DNA of 64,000 nt from Nocardioides coralli (GCF_019880385.1 NZ_CP082273.1:2914001-2978000); one strand, 5' to 3'. Shown: positions 19,352 to 31,142, numbered from the stretch's first letter. The notes: generated by a model not told the origin, from the letters alone. Numbers and translations: made by a program.

Positions 19352-19684
19352 ATGCGACGTCATCGCACCCGGGTGCTGCTCTTCCTCGCCGGCTTCGCGG
19401 TCGGCGGACTCGTCGCGACGGGCGGGGTCGGCAACCCGGTCATCGTCTGGGGCCCGGAGGGCACGACCCGGGACCCGGCCTTGCTGGAAGTGGAGCGGCT
19501 GATTCGCCACCACGACTGCTGGACGGGCGAGGCGCCTCCCGACGTCGGCTACCCGGGTGGCGTGGTGGTGACGCACGCGGGGGAGACGCGTTTCCACGAC
19601 AGCCCGGCGATGGTCGGCCTCGCGCTCGAGCACGTCTTCGGCGAGCCGACCGAGGTCCAGCGCGTCCACGCGTTCTGCCGCTGA
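19352..19684 (+). CDS. small exported or membrane-anchored protein, unknown
   Basis: A 110-aa protein with a basic start and one hydrophobic N-terminal segment (VLLFLAGFAVGGLVATGGV), which looks like a signal anchor. The exterior part has two cysteines (HHDCWTG and the penultimate Cys) that could form a disulfide. GGAGG precedes the ATG by six bases. No family recognised. Confidence 0.65.
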   Translation: MRRHRTRVLLFLAGFAVGGLVATGGVGNPVIVWGPEGTTRDPALLEVERLIRHHDCWTGEAPPDVGYPGGVVVTHAGETRFHDSPAMVGLALEHVFGEPTEVQRVHAFCR

Positions 19685-19695
19685 CCACACCCCCC

Positions 19696-19701
19696 TAGAT
19701 T
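19696..19701 (+). promoter_or_regulatory. leaderless-type -10 for gene at 19708
   Basis: TAGATT ends six bases before the ATG of the aminotransferase gene, which has no Shine-Dalgarno. Confidence 0.5.
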
Positions 19702-19707
19702 GCTGCC

Positions 19708-21054
19708 ATGATCGACCGCAACCGGCTGGCCGCGCTCCGTGCCGAGGAGGAGCGCCGCTTCGAGGACCTCCACCCCCGCTCCGCGGAGCTGGCAGCCGCG
19801 GCCGCGAGCTCCCTGCTGGCGGGAGTTCCCATGCCATGGATGACTCGCTGGCCGGGGTCCTTCCCCCTGTCCGCGGACCGGGCCGCCGGCGCCCGGCTCA
19901 CCGACGTCGACGGCCTGGAGTACGTCGACCTCTGTCTCGGCGACACCGGCGCGATGACCGGGCACGCGCTGCCCCAGGTCACCGAGGCGCTCACCGCGCA
20001 GGCCGAGCGCGGCGTCACGACCATGCTGCCCTCCCCCGACGCCGGGTGGGTGGCCGAGGAGCTCGGGCGCCGCTTCGGGCTGCCCGCGTGGCAGCTCGCC
20101 ATGTCGGCCACGGACGCCAACCGGTTCGTGCTCCGGTTCGCGCGCCACCTCACCGGACGCCCTCGGGTCGCCGTCATGGACTGGTGCTACCACGGCACCG
20201 TTGACGAGACCCTCGCGGTGCTCGACGGTGGTCGCGTCGTGCCGCGCCCGGGGGCCCTCGGACCGCAGGTCGACGTGTCGGTGACGACCGCGGTCGTGCC
20301 CTTCAACGACCTCGACGCGCTCGACCGGCGGCTCGGGGAGGGTGACGTCGCCTGCCTGCTGATGGAGCCCGCCCTCACCAACATCGGGATCGTGCTCCCG
20401 GAGGAGGGCTACCTGGCCGGCGTACGCGAGATCACCCGCCGTCACGGCGTGCTGCTGGTCAACGACGAGACCCACACCCTCTGCGTCGGGCCGGGTGGGG
20501 CCACCGCCGCCTGGGACCTCGAGCCGGACCTGCTGGTGGTCGGCAAGCCGATCGGCGGCGGCGTGCCGGTGGCGGCGTACGGCATGACGGCGGAGGTGGC
20601 CGAGCGACTGGCCGGCCCGATGCTGGGTCACGAGATCGACGTGGCCGGCGTGGGCGGCACCCTGACCGGGAACGCACTCGCGCTGGCGGCGGTCCGGGCG
20701 ACCCTCTCCTCGTGCCTGCGCGAGGAGGACTTCGCCCGGGCGGTGCCGCTGGCCGAGCGCTTCACCGACGGCGTCGCCTCCGTCATCGACGAGCACGGGC
20801 TGCCGTGGCACGTGCAACGGCTGGGGTGCCGGGCGGAGTACTGGTTCTGTCCCCCACCTCATGACGGCGCCACCGCTGCTGCCGCGGTCGACGAGGAGCT
20901 CGAGGGATTCCTGCACCTGTGGTGCCTCAACCGGGGAGTGCTGCTCACCCCGTTCCACAACATGGCGCTGTTCAGCCCGGTCCACACCGAGGCGGACGTC
21001 GACCGCCACACCGAGGTGTTCGCCGACGCCGTCGCGACCCTGGTCACCGGATGA
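19708..21054 (+). CDS. class III PLP aminotransferase (glutamate-1-semialdehyde mutase-like)
   Basis: A PLP enzyme of fold type I. The 448 aa include the class III landmarks: DGLEYVDLCLGDTGAMTGHA near the N-terminus, the cofactor-binding Asp in VNDETHTL, and the Schiff-base Lys in LLVVGKPIGGGVPVAAYG. It resembles glutamate-1-semialdehyde aminomutases and omega-amino acid transaminases, but the substrate cannot be read from sequence. It is not obviously hemL, since no haem genes are nearby. Its stop overlaps the start of the AraC gene (ATGA), so the two are coexpressed. Confidence 0.88.
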   Translation: MIDRNRLAALRAEEERRFEDLHPRSAELAAAAASSLLAGVPMPWMTRWPGSFPLSADRAAGARLTDVDGLEYVDLCLGDTGAMTGHALPQVTEALTAQAERGVTTMLPSPDAGWVAEELGRRFGLPAWQLAMSATDANRFVLRFARHLTGRPRVAVMDWCYHGTVDETLAVLDGGRVVPRPGALGPQVDVSVTTAVVPFNDLDALDRRLGEGDVACLLMEPALTNIGIVLPEEGYLAGVREITRRHGVLLVNDETHTLCVGPGGATAAWDLEPDLLVVGKPIGGGVPVAAYGMTAEVAERLAGPMLGHEIDVAGVGGTLTGNALALAAVRATLSSCLREEDFARAVPLAERFTDGVASVIDEHGLPWHVQRLGCRAEYWFCPPPHDGATAAAAVDEELEGFLHLWCLNRGVLLTPFHNMALFSPVHTEADVDRHTEVFADAVATLVTG

Positions 21055-21503
21055 CCGACGCGCCACGCGTGCCCGGCGACGTGCTCATCCACCTGCGGCG
21101 CGCCCGTGACCACCTCGACCGCCACTTCGCCGACGACTTCGACCTCGACCTGCTGGCCAGGCTGGCCGGGCTGAGCCGTTTCCACTTCCTGCGGTCCTTC
21201 GCCGCGACCTACCGGCTCACCCCCGCCGCCTACCTCGCGGAACGGCGCATCGAGCGTGCCCAGGACCTGCTGCGTGCGGCGAACCTGACCGTCACCGAGG
21301 TGTGCCACGCCGTGGGCTACAGCAGCCTCGGGTCGTTCAGCTCGACGTTCCGGGAGATCGTCGGAGAATCCCCCAGCGAGTTCCAGCGGCGCTACGCCGC
21401 GCAGGGGACCCCGCGGATCCCCGGCTGCTACGTGTTCATGGCCGGCCTCGTCGAGCGCAGCACCGCAACGCAGGAGAAGGCGGCCGACGGGGGGCGTCCC
21501 TAG
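21051..21503 (+). CDS. AraC family regulator, DNA-binding domain only
   Basis: A 150-aa protein that is little more than the two helix-turn-helix motifs of AraC/XylS: LDLDLLARLAGLSRFHFLRSF and LTVTEVCHAVGYSSLGSFSSTFREIVGESPSEFQRRY. There is no sensory domain. The ATG at 21051 overlaps the aminotransferase stop; longer upstream frames run through that gene and are rejected. Short AraC proteins beside VOC genes are a common actinobacterial pair. Confidence 0.9.
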   Translation: MTDAPRVPGDVLIHLRRARDHLDRHFADDFDLDLLARLAGLSRFHFLRSFAATYRLTPAAYLAERRIERAQDLLRAANLTVTEVCHAVGYSSLGSFSSTFREIVGESPSEFQRRYAAQGTPRIPGCYVFMAGLVERSTATQEKAADGGRP

Positions 21504-21506
21504 GGT
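21501..21506 (+). promoter_or_regulatory. leaderless-type -10 for gene at 21513
   Basis: TAGGGT overlaps the AraC stop codon and ends six bases before the VOC gene's ATG, so that gene may have its own promoter as well as read-through. Confidence 0.4.
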
Positions 21507-21512
21507 CGGGGC

Positions 21513-21956
21513 ATGATCACCAACATCTCCCTGCTGTCCCTGTGGGTGAAGGACATCGACGAGTCCAAGGCCTTCTACACCGACGTGCTCGGCTTCGAGG
21601 TCGGGGAGGATCTCCAGCTCGGCCCCGACTTCCGGTGGTGCACCGTCGTCCACCCGGCGCAGCCCGAGATCCAGCTCCACCTGTCCACACCCAGCAACCC
21701 GCTCCCCGACTACCTGGTCGAGGCCATGAACCGGGCCCAGGACGAGGGCGGGCTGCCGGGCGTCGGGATGAACGTCGACGACTGCCGGGCGACCTACGAG
21801 GAGCTCCGCGCGAAGGGGGTGGAGTTCCTGCAGCCTCCCGAGGAACGGCCCTACGGGATCGAGGCGCTGATGCGCGACAACTCCGGCAACTGGATGGTCC
21901 TGGTGGAGAAGCGCGACTACTCCCCCGAGGACTTCGAGGGCGTCGACCTCGGCTGA
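21513..21956 (+). CDS. VOC superfamily protein (glyoxalase/bleomycin-resistance fold)
   Basis: A 147-aa vicinal-oxygen-chelate protein with two beta-alpha-beta-beta-beta units. The first begins SLLSLWVKDIDESKAFYTDVLGFEV; the second has GVGMNVDDCRATYEELRAKGVEF and ends DNSGNWMVLVEKRDY. Likely metal-site positions are present (His in PEIQLHL, Glu in VLVEKR), but the substrate is unknown. It follows the AraC gene by nine bases and is closed by a strong hairpin. Confidence 0.9.
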   Translation: MITNISLLSLWVKDIDESKAFYTDVLGFEVGEDLQLGPDFRWCTVVHPAQPEIQLHLSTPSNPLPDYLVEAMNRAQDEGGLPGVGMNVDDCRATYEELRAKGVEFLQPPEERPYGIEALMRDNSGNWMVLVEKRDYSPEDFEGVDLG

Positions 21957-21980
21957 GGGCCGTTGCCCCCAAGACGCACG

Positions 21981-22010
21981 AAGGCCCCGGACCTGGCGGT
22001 CCGGGGCCTT
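21981..22010. terminator. bidirectional hairpin terminator
   Basis: A perfect 13-bp stem (21981-21993 with 21998-22010) with a four-base loop separates the rightward VOC gene from the leftward tuf gene. There is no long U tract, as is usual in high-GC genomes. Confidence 0.85.
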
Positions 22011-22044
22011 GCGTGTGGATCAGCCGGTCAGGGACCGGCACCGA

Positions 22045-23238
<1,194 letters not shown>

Positions 23239-23319
23239 TGTGGGCTCCTCCTGGTGTGGTTGTTTCTTGACTCGTTGGGTGTGTGGTGACCGAGGGTCAG
23301 TGCCAGTGATCCCGCAGGA

Positions 23320-25431
<2,112 letters not shown>

Positions 25432-25506
25432 TAGAAGATCACAGTTCCTTGGTGGTCGGGTGGTGGGCAGCGGGTGGCGCCGGTGAGGCGGCCACCCGCC
25501 GCGCTG

Positions 25507-25977
25507 TCACCAGCGGTAGTGGGCGAAGGCCTTGTTGGACTCGGCCATCTTGTGGGTGTCCTCGCGCTTCTTCACCGCGGCACCGAGGCCGTTGGAGGCG
25601 TCGAGGATCTCGTTCATCAGTCGCTCGGACATCGTCTTCTCGCGACGGTCCTGGGCGTACCCGACCAGCCAGCGCAGGGCGAGGGTGGTGCCTCGCGTGC
25701 CCTTGACCTCGATCGGCACCTGGTAGGTGGCACCACCGACACGGCGGGACTTGACCTCGATGGCCGGCTTGACGTTGTCGAGCGCACGCTTCAGCGTCAC
25801 GACGGGGTCGGTGCCGGTCTTCTCACGGCAACCCTCGAGCGCGGTGTAGACGATGCGCTGCGCGACCTGCTTCTTGCCGTCCTGCAGCACCTTCGAGACC
25901 AGCTGGGTGACCAGCTGCGACCCGTAGACGGGGTCGACGTCGATCGGACGCTTCGGAGCGGGACCCTTGCGCGGCAT
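25507..25977 (-). CDS. rpsG: 30S ribosomal protein S7
   Basis: Nucleates assembly of the 30S head and, in E. coli, represses the str operon. The 156 aa begin [20 protein letters not shown] and show [20 protein letters not shown] and [22 protein letters not shown]. Its start shares a base with the rpsL stop. Confidence 0.97.
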   Translation of the reverse strand: MPRKGPAPKRPIDVDPVYGSQLVTQLVSKVLQDGKKQVAQRIVYTALEGCREKTGTDPVVTLKRALDNVKPAIEVKSRRVGGATYQVPIEVKGTRGTTLALRWLVGYAQDRREKTMSERLMNEILDASNGLGAAVKKREDTHKMAESNKAFAHYRW

Positions 25978-26351
25978 CAGCTCTTCTCCTTCTTCGCGCC
26001 GTAGCGGCTGCGGGCCTGCTTGCGACCCTTGACGCCCTGGGTGTCGAGCGTGCCGCGGATGATCTTGTAGCGGACACCCGGCAGGTCCTTCACACGACCG
26101 CCACGGACGAGCACGATGGAGTGCTCCTGGAGGTTGTGACCGACACCCGGGATGTAAGCGGTGACCTCGACGCCGCTCGACAGGCGCACGCGGGCGACCT
26201 TGCGGAGGGCGGAGTTCGGCTTCTTCGGCGTGGTGGTGTAGACGCGCGTGCAGACGCCGCGTCGCTGCGGGGATCCCTTCAGGGCAGGCGTCTTGTTCTT
26301 GGACACCTTGTCCTGGCGGCCCTTGCGGACCAGCTGCTGAATGGTGGGCAC
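25977..26351 (-). CDS. rpsL: 30S ribosomal protein S12
   Basis: Decoding-centre protein. I chose the GTG at 26351 ([12 protein letters not shown], 124 aa); upstream frame to 26486 is not conserved. The region [13 protein letters not shown] has lysine at 43 and RVKDLPG has lysine at 88, the wild-type residues at the classic streptomycin-resistance positions, so the S12 sequence predicts sensitivity. First gene of the str operon. Confidence 0.97.
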   Translation of the reverse strand: MPTIQQLVRKGRQDKVSKNKTPALKGSPQRRGVCTRVYTTTPKKPNSALRKVARVRLSSGVEVTAYIPGVGHNLQEHSIVLVRGGRVKDLPGVRYKIIRGTLDTQGVKGRKQARSRYGAKKEKS

Positions 26352-26494
26352 CTGGGTGGTTCCCTTTCTCTGCCTGTCATCACGGCCCGGCACCTTGCCG
26401 GGCACGGGGTCCTGCGGTGTTGCATGTGCCTGTGGTGGAGCGCCGGCGACTGCGGGCGCGCGCAACGGTCTGGTCGTCCCAGACACGAGGATTG

Positions 26495-26523
26495 AGACTA
26501 CTCCCGCGCCACAGGGGGGTCAA
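26495..26523 (-). promoter_or_regulatory. str operon promoter
   Basis: Minus-strand TTGACC (26523-26518), a 17-base spacer and TAGTCT (26500-26495) make the best sigma-A-type promoter in the window. It lies just beyond the end of the upstream MFS gene and gives a leader of about 135 bases before rpsL. Confidence 0.8.
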
Positions 26524-26533
26524 AACGGCGGAA

Positions 26534-27805
26534 TCAGCCCGCCACGGCGGTAGCGGGAGCCGGGGCGGAGATCGCCCGCGGCCTCTCGGCCAGGCGCTGT
26601 CGGTGGAGGTACGCCGCGCTGGCGGCCAGCACGCCGACGGCGGTGACCGACCCGCCCAGGATCAACGTCCAGCGGGCGCCGGCCACCTCGCCGATCCACC
26701 CGATGAAGGGCGCCCCCAGCGGCGTACCGCCGATGAAGATCATCATGTAGAGCGCCAGCACGCGCCCCCGCATCCCGGGATCGCTGTGGAGCTGCATGAA
26801 GGTGTTGGCTGCGGTGATCATCGTCAGCGCGCTCAGCCCCAGCAGCGGTGTCATCAGCGCGAAGGTGAGGTAGGTGGGCATCAGGCCGGCGACCACCTCG
26901 AGGAGGGCGAAGACCAGGGCCGCGACCACGATCAGGCGCAGCCGGACCCGGACCCGGCGGGCCGCGACCAGGGAACCGGTGAGCGAGCCCACGGCCAGGA
27001 AGGTGCCGAGCAGTCCGTAGGCCGTCGCGCCGCGGTCGAAGACCTGGGTGGCCATCAGGGCGGAGGTCATCTGGAAGTTGAGCCCGAAGGTCCCGGTGAA
27101 GAAGACGATCGCCAGGACCAGCAGCAGATCCGGCCGCCCCAGCACGTAGCTCACGCCCGCCCGGATCTGCCCGGGCTGCCGGCGGGTCGGCTCCGGGCTG
27201 TGCAGCCCCGACCCGTCGAGCCGTCGTAGTGCCGTGATCGGGGCGGCGTAGCTGACGGCGTTGGCGAGGATGACCCAGCCGGTCGCGGCGACCCCGCCAC
27301 CCAGGGCAGCGATCAGCACGCCCGCCAGCGCCGGGCCCACCAGCCGGGCGGCGTTGAAGCTCGCCGAGTTGAGACCGACGGCGTTGGCCAGGTCGTCACC
27401 GTCGACGATCTCCGACACGAAGCTCTGCCGAGCCGGCGCGTCGAAGGCGGCGGCCGTGCCGAGGGCGAACGCCAGCACGTAGACGTGCCAGATCTGGGCG
27501 GTGCCGGTGACGGCGAGCAGACCCAGCACCACGGCGGGCAGTGCCATCCCGAGGTTGGTCAGCTGGAGCAGCCGTCGTTTCGGCATCCGGTCGGCCACCA
27601 GGCCGGCGAAGGGCGAGAGCAGCAGGAACGGCAGGAACTGCAGCCCGGTGGTGATGCCCAAGGCGGCGGCGCTGTTCGCCGTGAGCTGCAGCACCAGCCA
27701 GTCCTGGGCAACACGCTGCATCCAGGTGCCGGTGTTGGAGACGACACCACCGGCCGCGTAGAGCCGGTAGTTGGGGTTGCGGAGGGAACGGAACGTGGGA
27801 CTCAA
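26534..27805 (-). CDS. MFS exporter (MFS_3/EntS-like)
   Basis: A 423-aa, 12-segment major facilitator of the drug/siderophore exporter type. The N-terminal half has FAGLVADRMPKRRLLQLTNLG, the loop 2-3 motif, and PARQSFVSEIVDGDDLANAVGLNSASFNAARLVGPALAG, typical of the EntS-like branch. Its start overlaps the upstream marR gene by four bases, so the pair is an operon; the usual role is efflux under control of the adjacent repressor. Confidence 0.9.
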   Translation of the reverse strand: MSPTFRSLRNPNYRLYAAGGVVSNTGTWMQRVAQDWLVLQLTANSAAALGITTGLQFLPFLLLSPFAGLVADRMPKRRLLQLTNLGMALPAVVLGLLAVTGTAQIWHVYVLAFALGTAAAFDAPARQSFVSEIVDGDDLANAVGLNSASFNAARLVGPALAGVLIAALGGGVAATGWVILANAVSYAAPITALRRLDGSGLHSPEPTRRQPGQIRAGVSYVLGRPDLLLVLAIVFFTGTFGLNFQMTSALMATQVFDRGATAYGLLGTFLAVGSLTGSLVAARRVRVRLRLIVVAALVFALLEVVAGLMPTYLTFALMTPLLGLSALTMITAANTFMQLHSDPGMRGRVLALYMMIFIGGTPLGAPFIGWIGEVAGARWTLILGGSVTAVGVLAASAAYLHRQRLAERPRAISAPAPATAVAG

Positions 27806-28251
27806 CTAGACGAGAGCCTCTCGAGGATCGGGGCCGCCTCACGGAGGACGGCGCGCTCGTGCGGGGTGAGCTCGGAGAGCCGCCGGGCCAGCCAGGCGTC
27901 GCGACGGCGGCGGTCTGCCAGCAGGGTCGCGGCGCCCTGCTCGGTGAGTGACACGACGACCTGGCGGCCGTCGGTGTCGTGGGGGCGGCGTACGACGAGT
28001 CCCTCCTCGACCAGGCAGGTCACGGTCCGCGTCATCGAGGGCGGGCGCACCCGCTCGAGGGCGGCCAGCTCGCCCACGGTGAGCTCGCCGTGGCGGTGGA
28101 GGGAGCCGAGCACGGCCATGGCGCCCAGGCTCAGCTCGTTGTCGGGGTGGCGCTCGTTGGCGAGGCGCCGACGCAGCCGCATCACCGAGAGCCGGAGGTG
28201 GCTGGCGAGCCCGGCATCGGTGCGCACTGCGTTCTCGACCGAGGTTGGCAT
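27802..28251 (-). CDS. MarR family transcriptional regulator
   Basis: A 149-aa winged-helix dimeric regulator. The DNA-binding part covers LGAMAVLGSLHRHGELTVGELAALERVRPPSMTRTVTCLVEEGLV and the wing RRPHDTDGRQVVVSLTEQG. I chose the ATG at 28251 because TACGCT ends six bases upstream (leaderless pattern); the in-frame ATG at 28269 would lie inside the likely operator. It probably represses itself and the overlapping exporter gene. Confidence 0.92.
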   Translation of the reverse strand: MPTSVENAVRTDAGLASHLRLSVMRLRRRLANERHPDNELSLGAMAVLGSLHRHGELTVGELAALERVRPPSMTRTVTCLVEEGLVVRRPHDTDGRQVVVSLTEQGAATLLADRRRRDAWLARRLSELTPHERAVLREAAPILERLSSS

Positions 28252-28255
28252 GTCG

Positions 28256-28281
28256 TTAGCGTAACTCATTACCTTTGCTAA
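28256..28281 (-). promoter_or_regulatory. candidate MarR operator over the -10
   Basis: The inverted half-sites TTAGC (28256-28260) and GCTAA (28277-28281) flank an imperfect 26-base dyad. It covers the -10 TACGCT (28263-28258) in an unusually AT-rich patch. A bound MarR dimer here would block transcription of marR and the exporter. Confidence 0.55.
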
Positions 28282-28323
28282 TCATTCCGGCGTCGCCGTT
28301 CTCGCACCGGTGGGGTCAGTCAG

Positions 28324-28440
28324 TGACGGCTCGGCGGGTCAGGAACCAGCCGGAATGACGGCTCGGCGGGTCAGGAACCAGCCGGAGTGACGGCTCGGCG
28401 GGTGACAAACCAGCCGGAGTGACGGCTCGGCAGGGTCAGG
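28324..28440. repeat. 32-bp contiguous tandem repeat array
   Basis: The block TGACGGCTCGGC starts at 28324, 28356, 28388 and 28420, an exact 32-base period. The units differ at a few sites in the CAGGAACC / GACAAACC part. Each full unit has CGGCT and AGCCG arms able to form a hairpin. The array fills the gap between marR and the permease gene and ends just over the permease stop codon. No spacers separate the units. Confidence 0.9.
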
Positions 28441-29920
28441 TGAGCCAGGCGGTGATCGGGTTGATGGCGAAGTAGATGACGAACAGGCCGGCCACCACCC
28501 ACATCAGCGGGTGGACGGCACCGGGCTTGCCACGGACCAGCTTGAGCAGCACGAACGCCAGGAAGCCGGCACCGATCCCGACGGTGATCGAGTAGGTGAA
28601 GGGCATCAGCACGATGGTGAGGAACGCCGGAATGGCGATCTCGAGGTCGTTCCAGTCGATGCCGCGGACCTGCTGCATCATCAGGAAGCCCACGAGCACC
28701 AGCGCCGGGACGGCGGCCTCGCTCGGGATGGTGTTGACCAGCGGCGAGAAGAACATCGTCAGCAGGAACAGCAGGCCCGTGACCACGCTGGCCAGGCCGG
28801 TGCGCGCACCCTCGGCCACACCCGAGGCCGACTCGATGTAGGAGGTGTTGGAGGAGACCGACGCCGCCCCGCCGACGGCGGCGGCGACCGAGTCGACGAC
28901 GAGGATCCGCTTGGTGTTCGGCGGGTTGCCCTCCTCGTCGAGGAGCCCGGCCTCGGCACCGACGGCGGTCATGGTGCCGAGGGTGTCGAAGAAGTCGGCG
29001 AGCAGCAGCGTGAAGACGAACAGCGCGGCGACCACGATGCCGGCGTTCTCCCACGAGCCGAGCAGGTTGAACTCGCCGATGAGCTGGAGGTCGGGCAGCG
29101 CGATCAGCTCGTCGGGCAGGGCGGGCACCTTGAGCCCCCAGCCGGTGGGGTTGTAGCCCGCCTCGGAGAACGCGGGACCGACCTGGGCCACCCGCTCGAC
29201 GACGATCGCGACGACGGTCATCGTCAGGATCGAGATCAGGATCGCGCCGCGGACCCGCAGGGCGTACAGGGAGAACACGAGCGCCAGGCCGAGGCAGAAG
29301 ACCAGGACCGGCCACCCGGCCAGCTGTCCGGCCGGTCCGAGCTGCACGGGCACGGTCGTCTCCGCGGCGTCGGGGATCCGGCGCACGAAGCCGGCGTCGA
29401 CGAGGCCGATGATGGTGAGGAACAGCCCGATGCCCACCGAGATGGCGACCTTCAGTGCCGCCGGGACGGCACGGAAGACCGCCTCGCGGAAGCCGGTGAG
29501 CACCAGCACCAGGATGATCAGGCCCTCGATGACCACGAGGCCCATCGCGTCGGCCCACGTCATCTGGCTGGCGATCGAGAAGGTGACGAACGCGTTGAGC
29601 CCGAGGCCGGTGGCCAGCGCCAGCGGGTAGTTGGCGACGACCCCCATGAGGATCGTGAGCACGCCGGCCGCGAGCGCGGTCGCCGCGCTGATCGCCGCGA
29701 AGTCGCCGCCGGCGAGCAGCTCACCGTTCATGTCGGTGCCGCCGAGCAGGATGATCGGGTTGAGGACCACGATGTAGGCCATCGTCAGGAACGTGACGAC
29801 GCCGCCGCGGACCTCCCGCTCGACGGTGGAGCCGCGCTCGGTGATGCGGAAGAAGCCGTCGACGCCACGTCCTCGGGCGGGAGCGGTTCGGGTGGTCTGC
29901 TGCGGGTTGTTCTCGCTCAC
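28436..29920 (-). CDS. NCS2 family purine permease (AzgA/PbuG-like)
   Basis: A proton-coupled importer for hypoxanthine, guanine, adenine or xanthine. The 494 aa have about 13 hydrophobic segments. GGVVTFLTMAYIVVLNPIIL near the N-terminus and NTSYIESASGVAEGARTGL are hallmarks of the AzgA branch. I chose the GTG at 29920 because CACACT ends six bases upstream and the frame before it is not conserved. No purine catabolism gene is adjacent. Confidence 0.9.
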   Translation of the reverse strand: MSENNPQQTTRTAPARGRGVDGFFRITERGSTVEREVRGGVVTFLTMAYIVVLNPIILLGGTDMNGELLAGGDFAAISAATALAAGVLTILMGVVANYPLALATGLGLNAFVTFSIASQMTWADAMGLVVIEGLIILVLVLTGFREAVFRAVPAALKVAISVGIGLFLTIIGLVDAGFVRRIPDAAETTVPVQLGPAGQLAGWPVLVFCLGLALVFSLYALRVRGAILISILTMTVVAIVVERVAQVGPAFSEAGYNPTGWGLKVPALPDELIALPDLQLIGEFNLLGSWENAGIVVAALFVFTLLLADFFDTLGTMTAVGAEAGLLDEEGNPPNTKRILVVDSVAAAVGGAASVSSNTSYIESASGVAEGARTGLASVVTGLLFLLTMFFSPLVNTIPSEAAVPALVLVGFLMMQQVRGIDWNDLEIAIPAFLTIVLMPFTYSITVGIGAGFLAFVLLKLVRGKPGAVHPLMWVVAGLFVIYFAINPITAWLT

Positions 29921-29926
29921 GCCGGC

Positions 29927-29932
29927 AGTGTG
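29927..29932 (-). promoter_or_regulatory. leaderless-type -10 for permease
   Basis: CACACT ends six bases before the GTG at 29920; the first base departs from consensus. Confidence 0.35.
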
Positions 29933-29981
29933 GCAGAGGGCGGCCCCGGGGTGAGGGACGTCGGCCCGCGTCGCCGGTGGA

Positions 29982-29987
29982 TACGCT
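29982..29987 (+). promoter_or_regulatory. leaderless-type -10 for gene at 29994
   Basis: TACGCT ends six bases before the GTG start at 29994 and supports that start over a later ATG. Confidence 0.5.
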
Positions 29988-29993
29988 GGCCCC

Positions 29994-30302
29994 GTGGAGT
30001 TCCGCGACGAGCAGCCGATGAAGCACGAGATCGGCAACCGGACCTACCTGGTCGCGGACGTCGAACCGCTCGACGTCGACGGTGTGCGCACGGTGGAGGT
30101 GGGCTCAGCCCTCTGGCTGCTCGGGTTCCTGGCCCTGCTCCCCTTCTACGGGCGGCTCGAGCAGGACGGCAACCTGTGGTGGATGTGGACCTGCCTCGCG
30201 GGGTTCGGCCTGGGGCTCTTCGGGCTCGAGTACTGCCGCCGGCGCCGGCGCGCGCGAGCCGAGCGTCTCGCCCAGGCGGAGCCGGGGGCGACGGCGGACT
30301 GA
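29994..30302 (+). CDS. DUF2530 family membrane protein
   Basis: A 102-aa actinobacterial protein with two transmembrane segments (SALWLLGFLALLPFY and MWTCLAGFGLGLFGLEYC) joined by a short loop with GRLEQDGNLWW, then a basic tail. This matches the DUF2530 layout; the function is unknown. It diverges from the permease and converges with the DUF3027 gene. Confidence 0.85.
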   Translation: MEFRDEQPMKHEIGNRTYLVADVEPLDVDGVRTVEVGSALWLLGFLALLPFYGRLEQDGNLWWMWTCLAGFGLGLFGLEYCRRRRRARAERLAQAEPGATAD

Positions 30303-30353
30303 CCGTCCCCGCGGACCGGACCTGCTCAGACCGGGCCGCTCAGACCGGGCCGC

Positions 30354-31142
30354 TCAGAAGGACTCGAGCTCGTCGGTCGCCATCGTGTCGTAGACGTGAT
30401 CGGGCAGCGGCTGCGGCTCGTGGCGCCGGGCCAGCTGCACCTCGGAATGGGCACCGCAGCCGTGGTCGAGGGAGACGACCCGACCGTCGTCGTTGGCGTT
30501 GCCGTTGGCACAGACCCCGAACATCTCCGAGAGCGGACCTGCGAGCCGCACGAGGAAGCCGCAGGTCGTGCAGAGGTCGGGGGCGGCCTTCGCCAGCGGC
30601 GAGCCGGGGCCCGCGTCGCCGGCGTACCACCGCTCGGCCGCCAGGTCGCGACCCTCGCGCGAGAGCGTGCGCACCCGGCCGAGGCCGAGCTCGCGGGCGA
30701 CCTCGCGGACCTGCGCCTTGTCGTCGGCATCGAGCGGGTCGTCGCCGAAGGCGTAGGAGGGGACCAGCCGGGGATCGTCGTCCTCGACCGGCAGCAGGTC
30801 GCCGGGCGAGAGGTCGCCGGGCTTGACCCGCTCCTTGTAGGGCACCCACTCCGGGGCCACGATCGCCTCGGCACCCGGCACGAGGACGATCTCGTCGACC
30901 GTCACGCCACGCTGCCGTGAGGCCCGGGCCACCGTGACCGACCAGAGCCAGCCGGCGTACCCCCGCCGCGTGCACGCGAAGAGATGGGTGACCAGGCGCT
31001 CCCCCTCCACCTCGTGACCGAGGTGGTCGCCCACCTCGGCCTCACCCACGTCGGCAACGAGGGCGGCGCGGGCGGCGTCGACGGCCTGGACGGCGACGGC
31101 GTCCGGCTTCACGCGCAGGGTCGGGCTCACGCGCGGCATCAT
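30354..31142 (-). CDS. DUF3027 family protein with possible zinc site
   Basis: An actinobacterial protein of unknown function (about 262 aa). The central region GWLWSVTVARASRQRGVTVDEIVLVPG and PEWVPYKERVKPGDLSPGDLLP are family marks. Near the C-terminus CTTC, then CANGN and a later CGAH give four Cys that could bind zinc. The start is uncertain: two adjacent ATGs at 31142 and 31139, and a GTG at 31157. Confidence 0.85.
   Translation of the reverse strand: MMPRVSPTLRVKPDAVAVQAVDAARAALVADVGEAEVGDHLGHEVEGERLVTHLFACTRRGYAGWLWSVTVARASRQRGVTVDEIVLVPGAEAIVAPEWVPYKERVKPGDLSPGDLLPVEDDDPRLVPSYAFGDDPLDADDKAQVREVARELGLGRVRTLSREGRDLAAERWYAGDAGPGSPLAKAAPDLCTTCGFLVRLAGPLSEMFGVCANGNANDDGRVVSLDHGCGAHSEVQLARRHEPQPLPDHVYDTMATDELESF

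Noticed and set aside
28324..28440. CRISPR array
   Set aside because: The repeat units are contiguous with no spacers and no cas genes are present.
28511..30826. 771-codon plus-strand open frame
   Set aside because: It is antisense to the NCS2 permease and DUF3027 genes and reads as His/Glu/Asp-rich shadow sequence.
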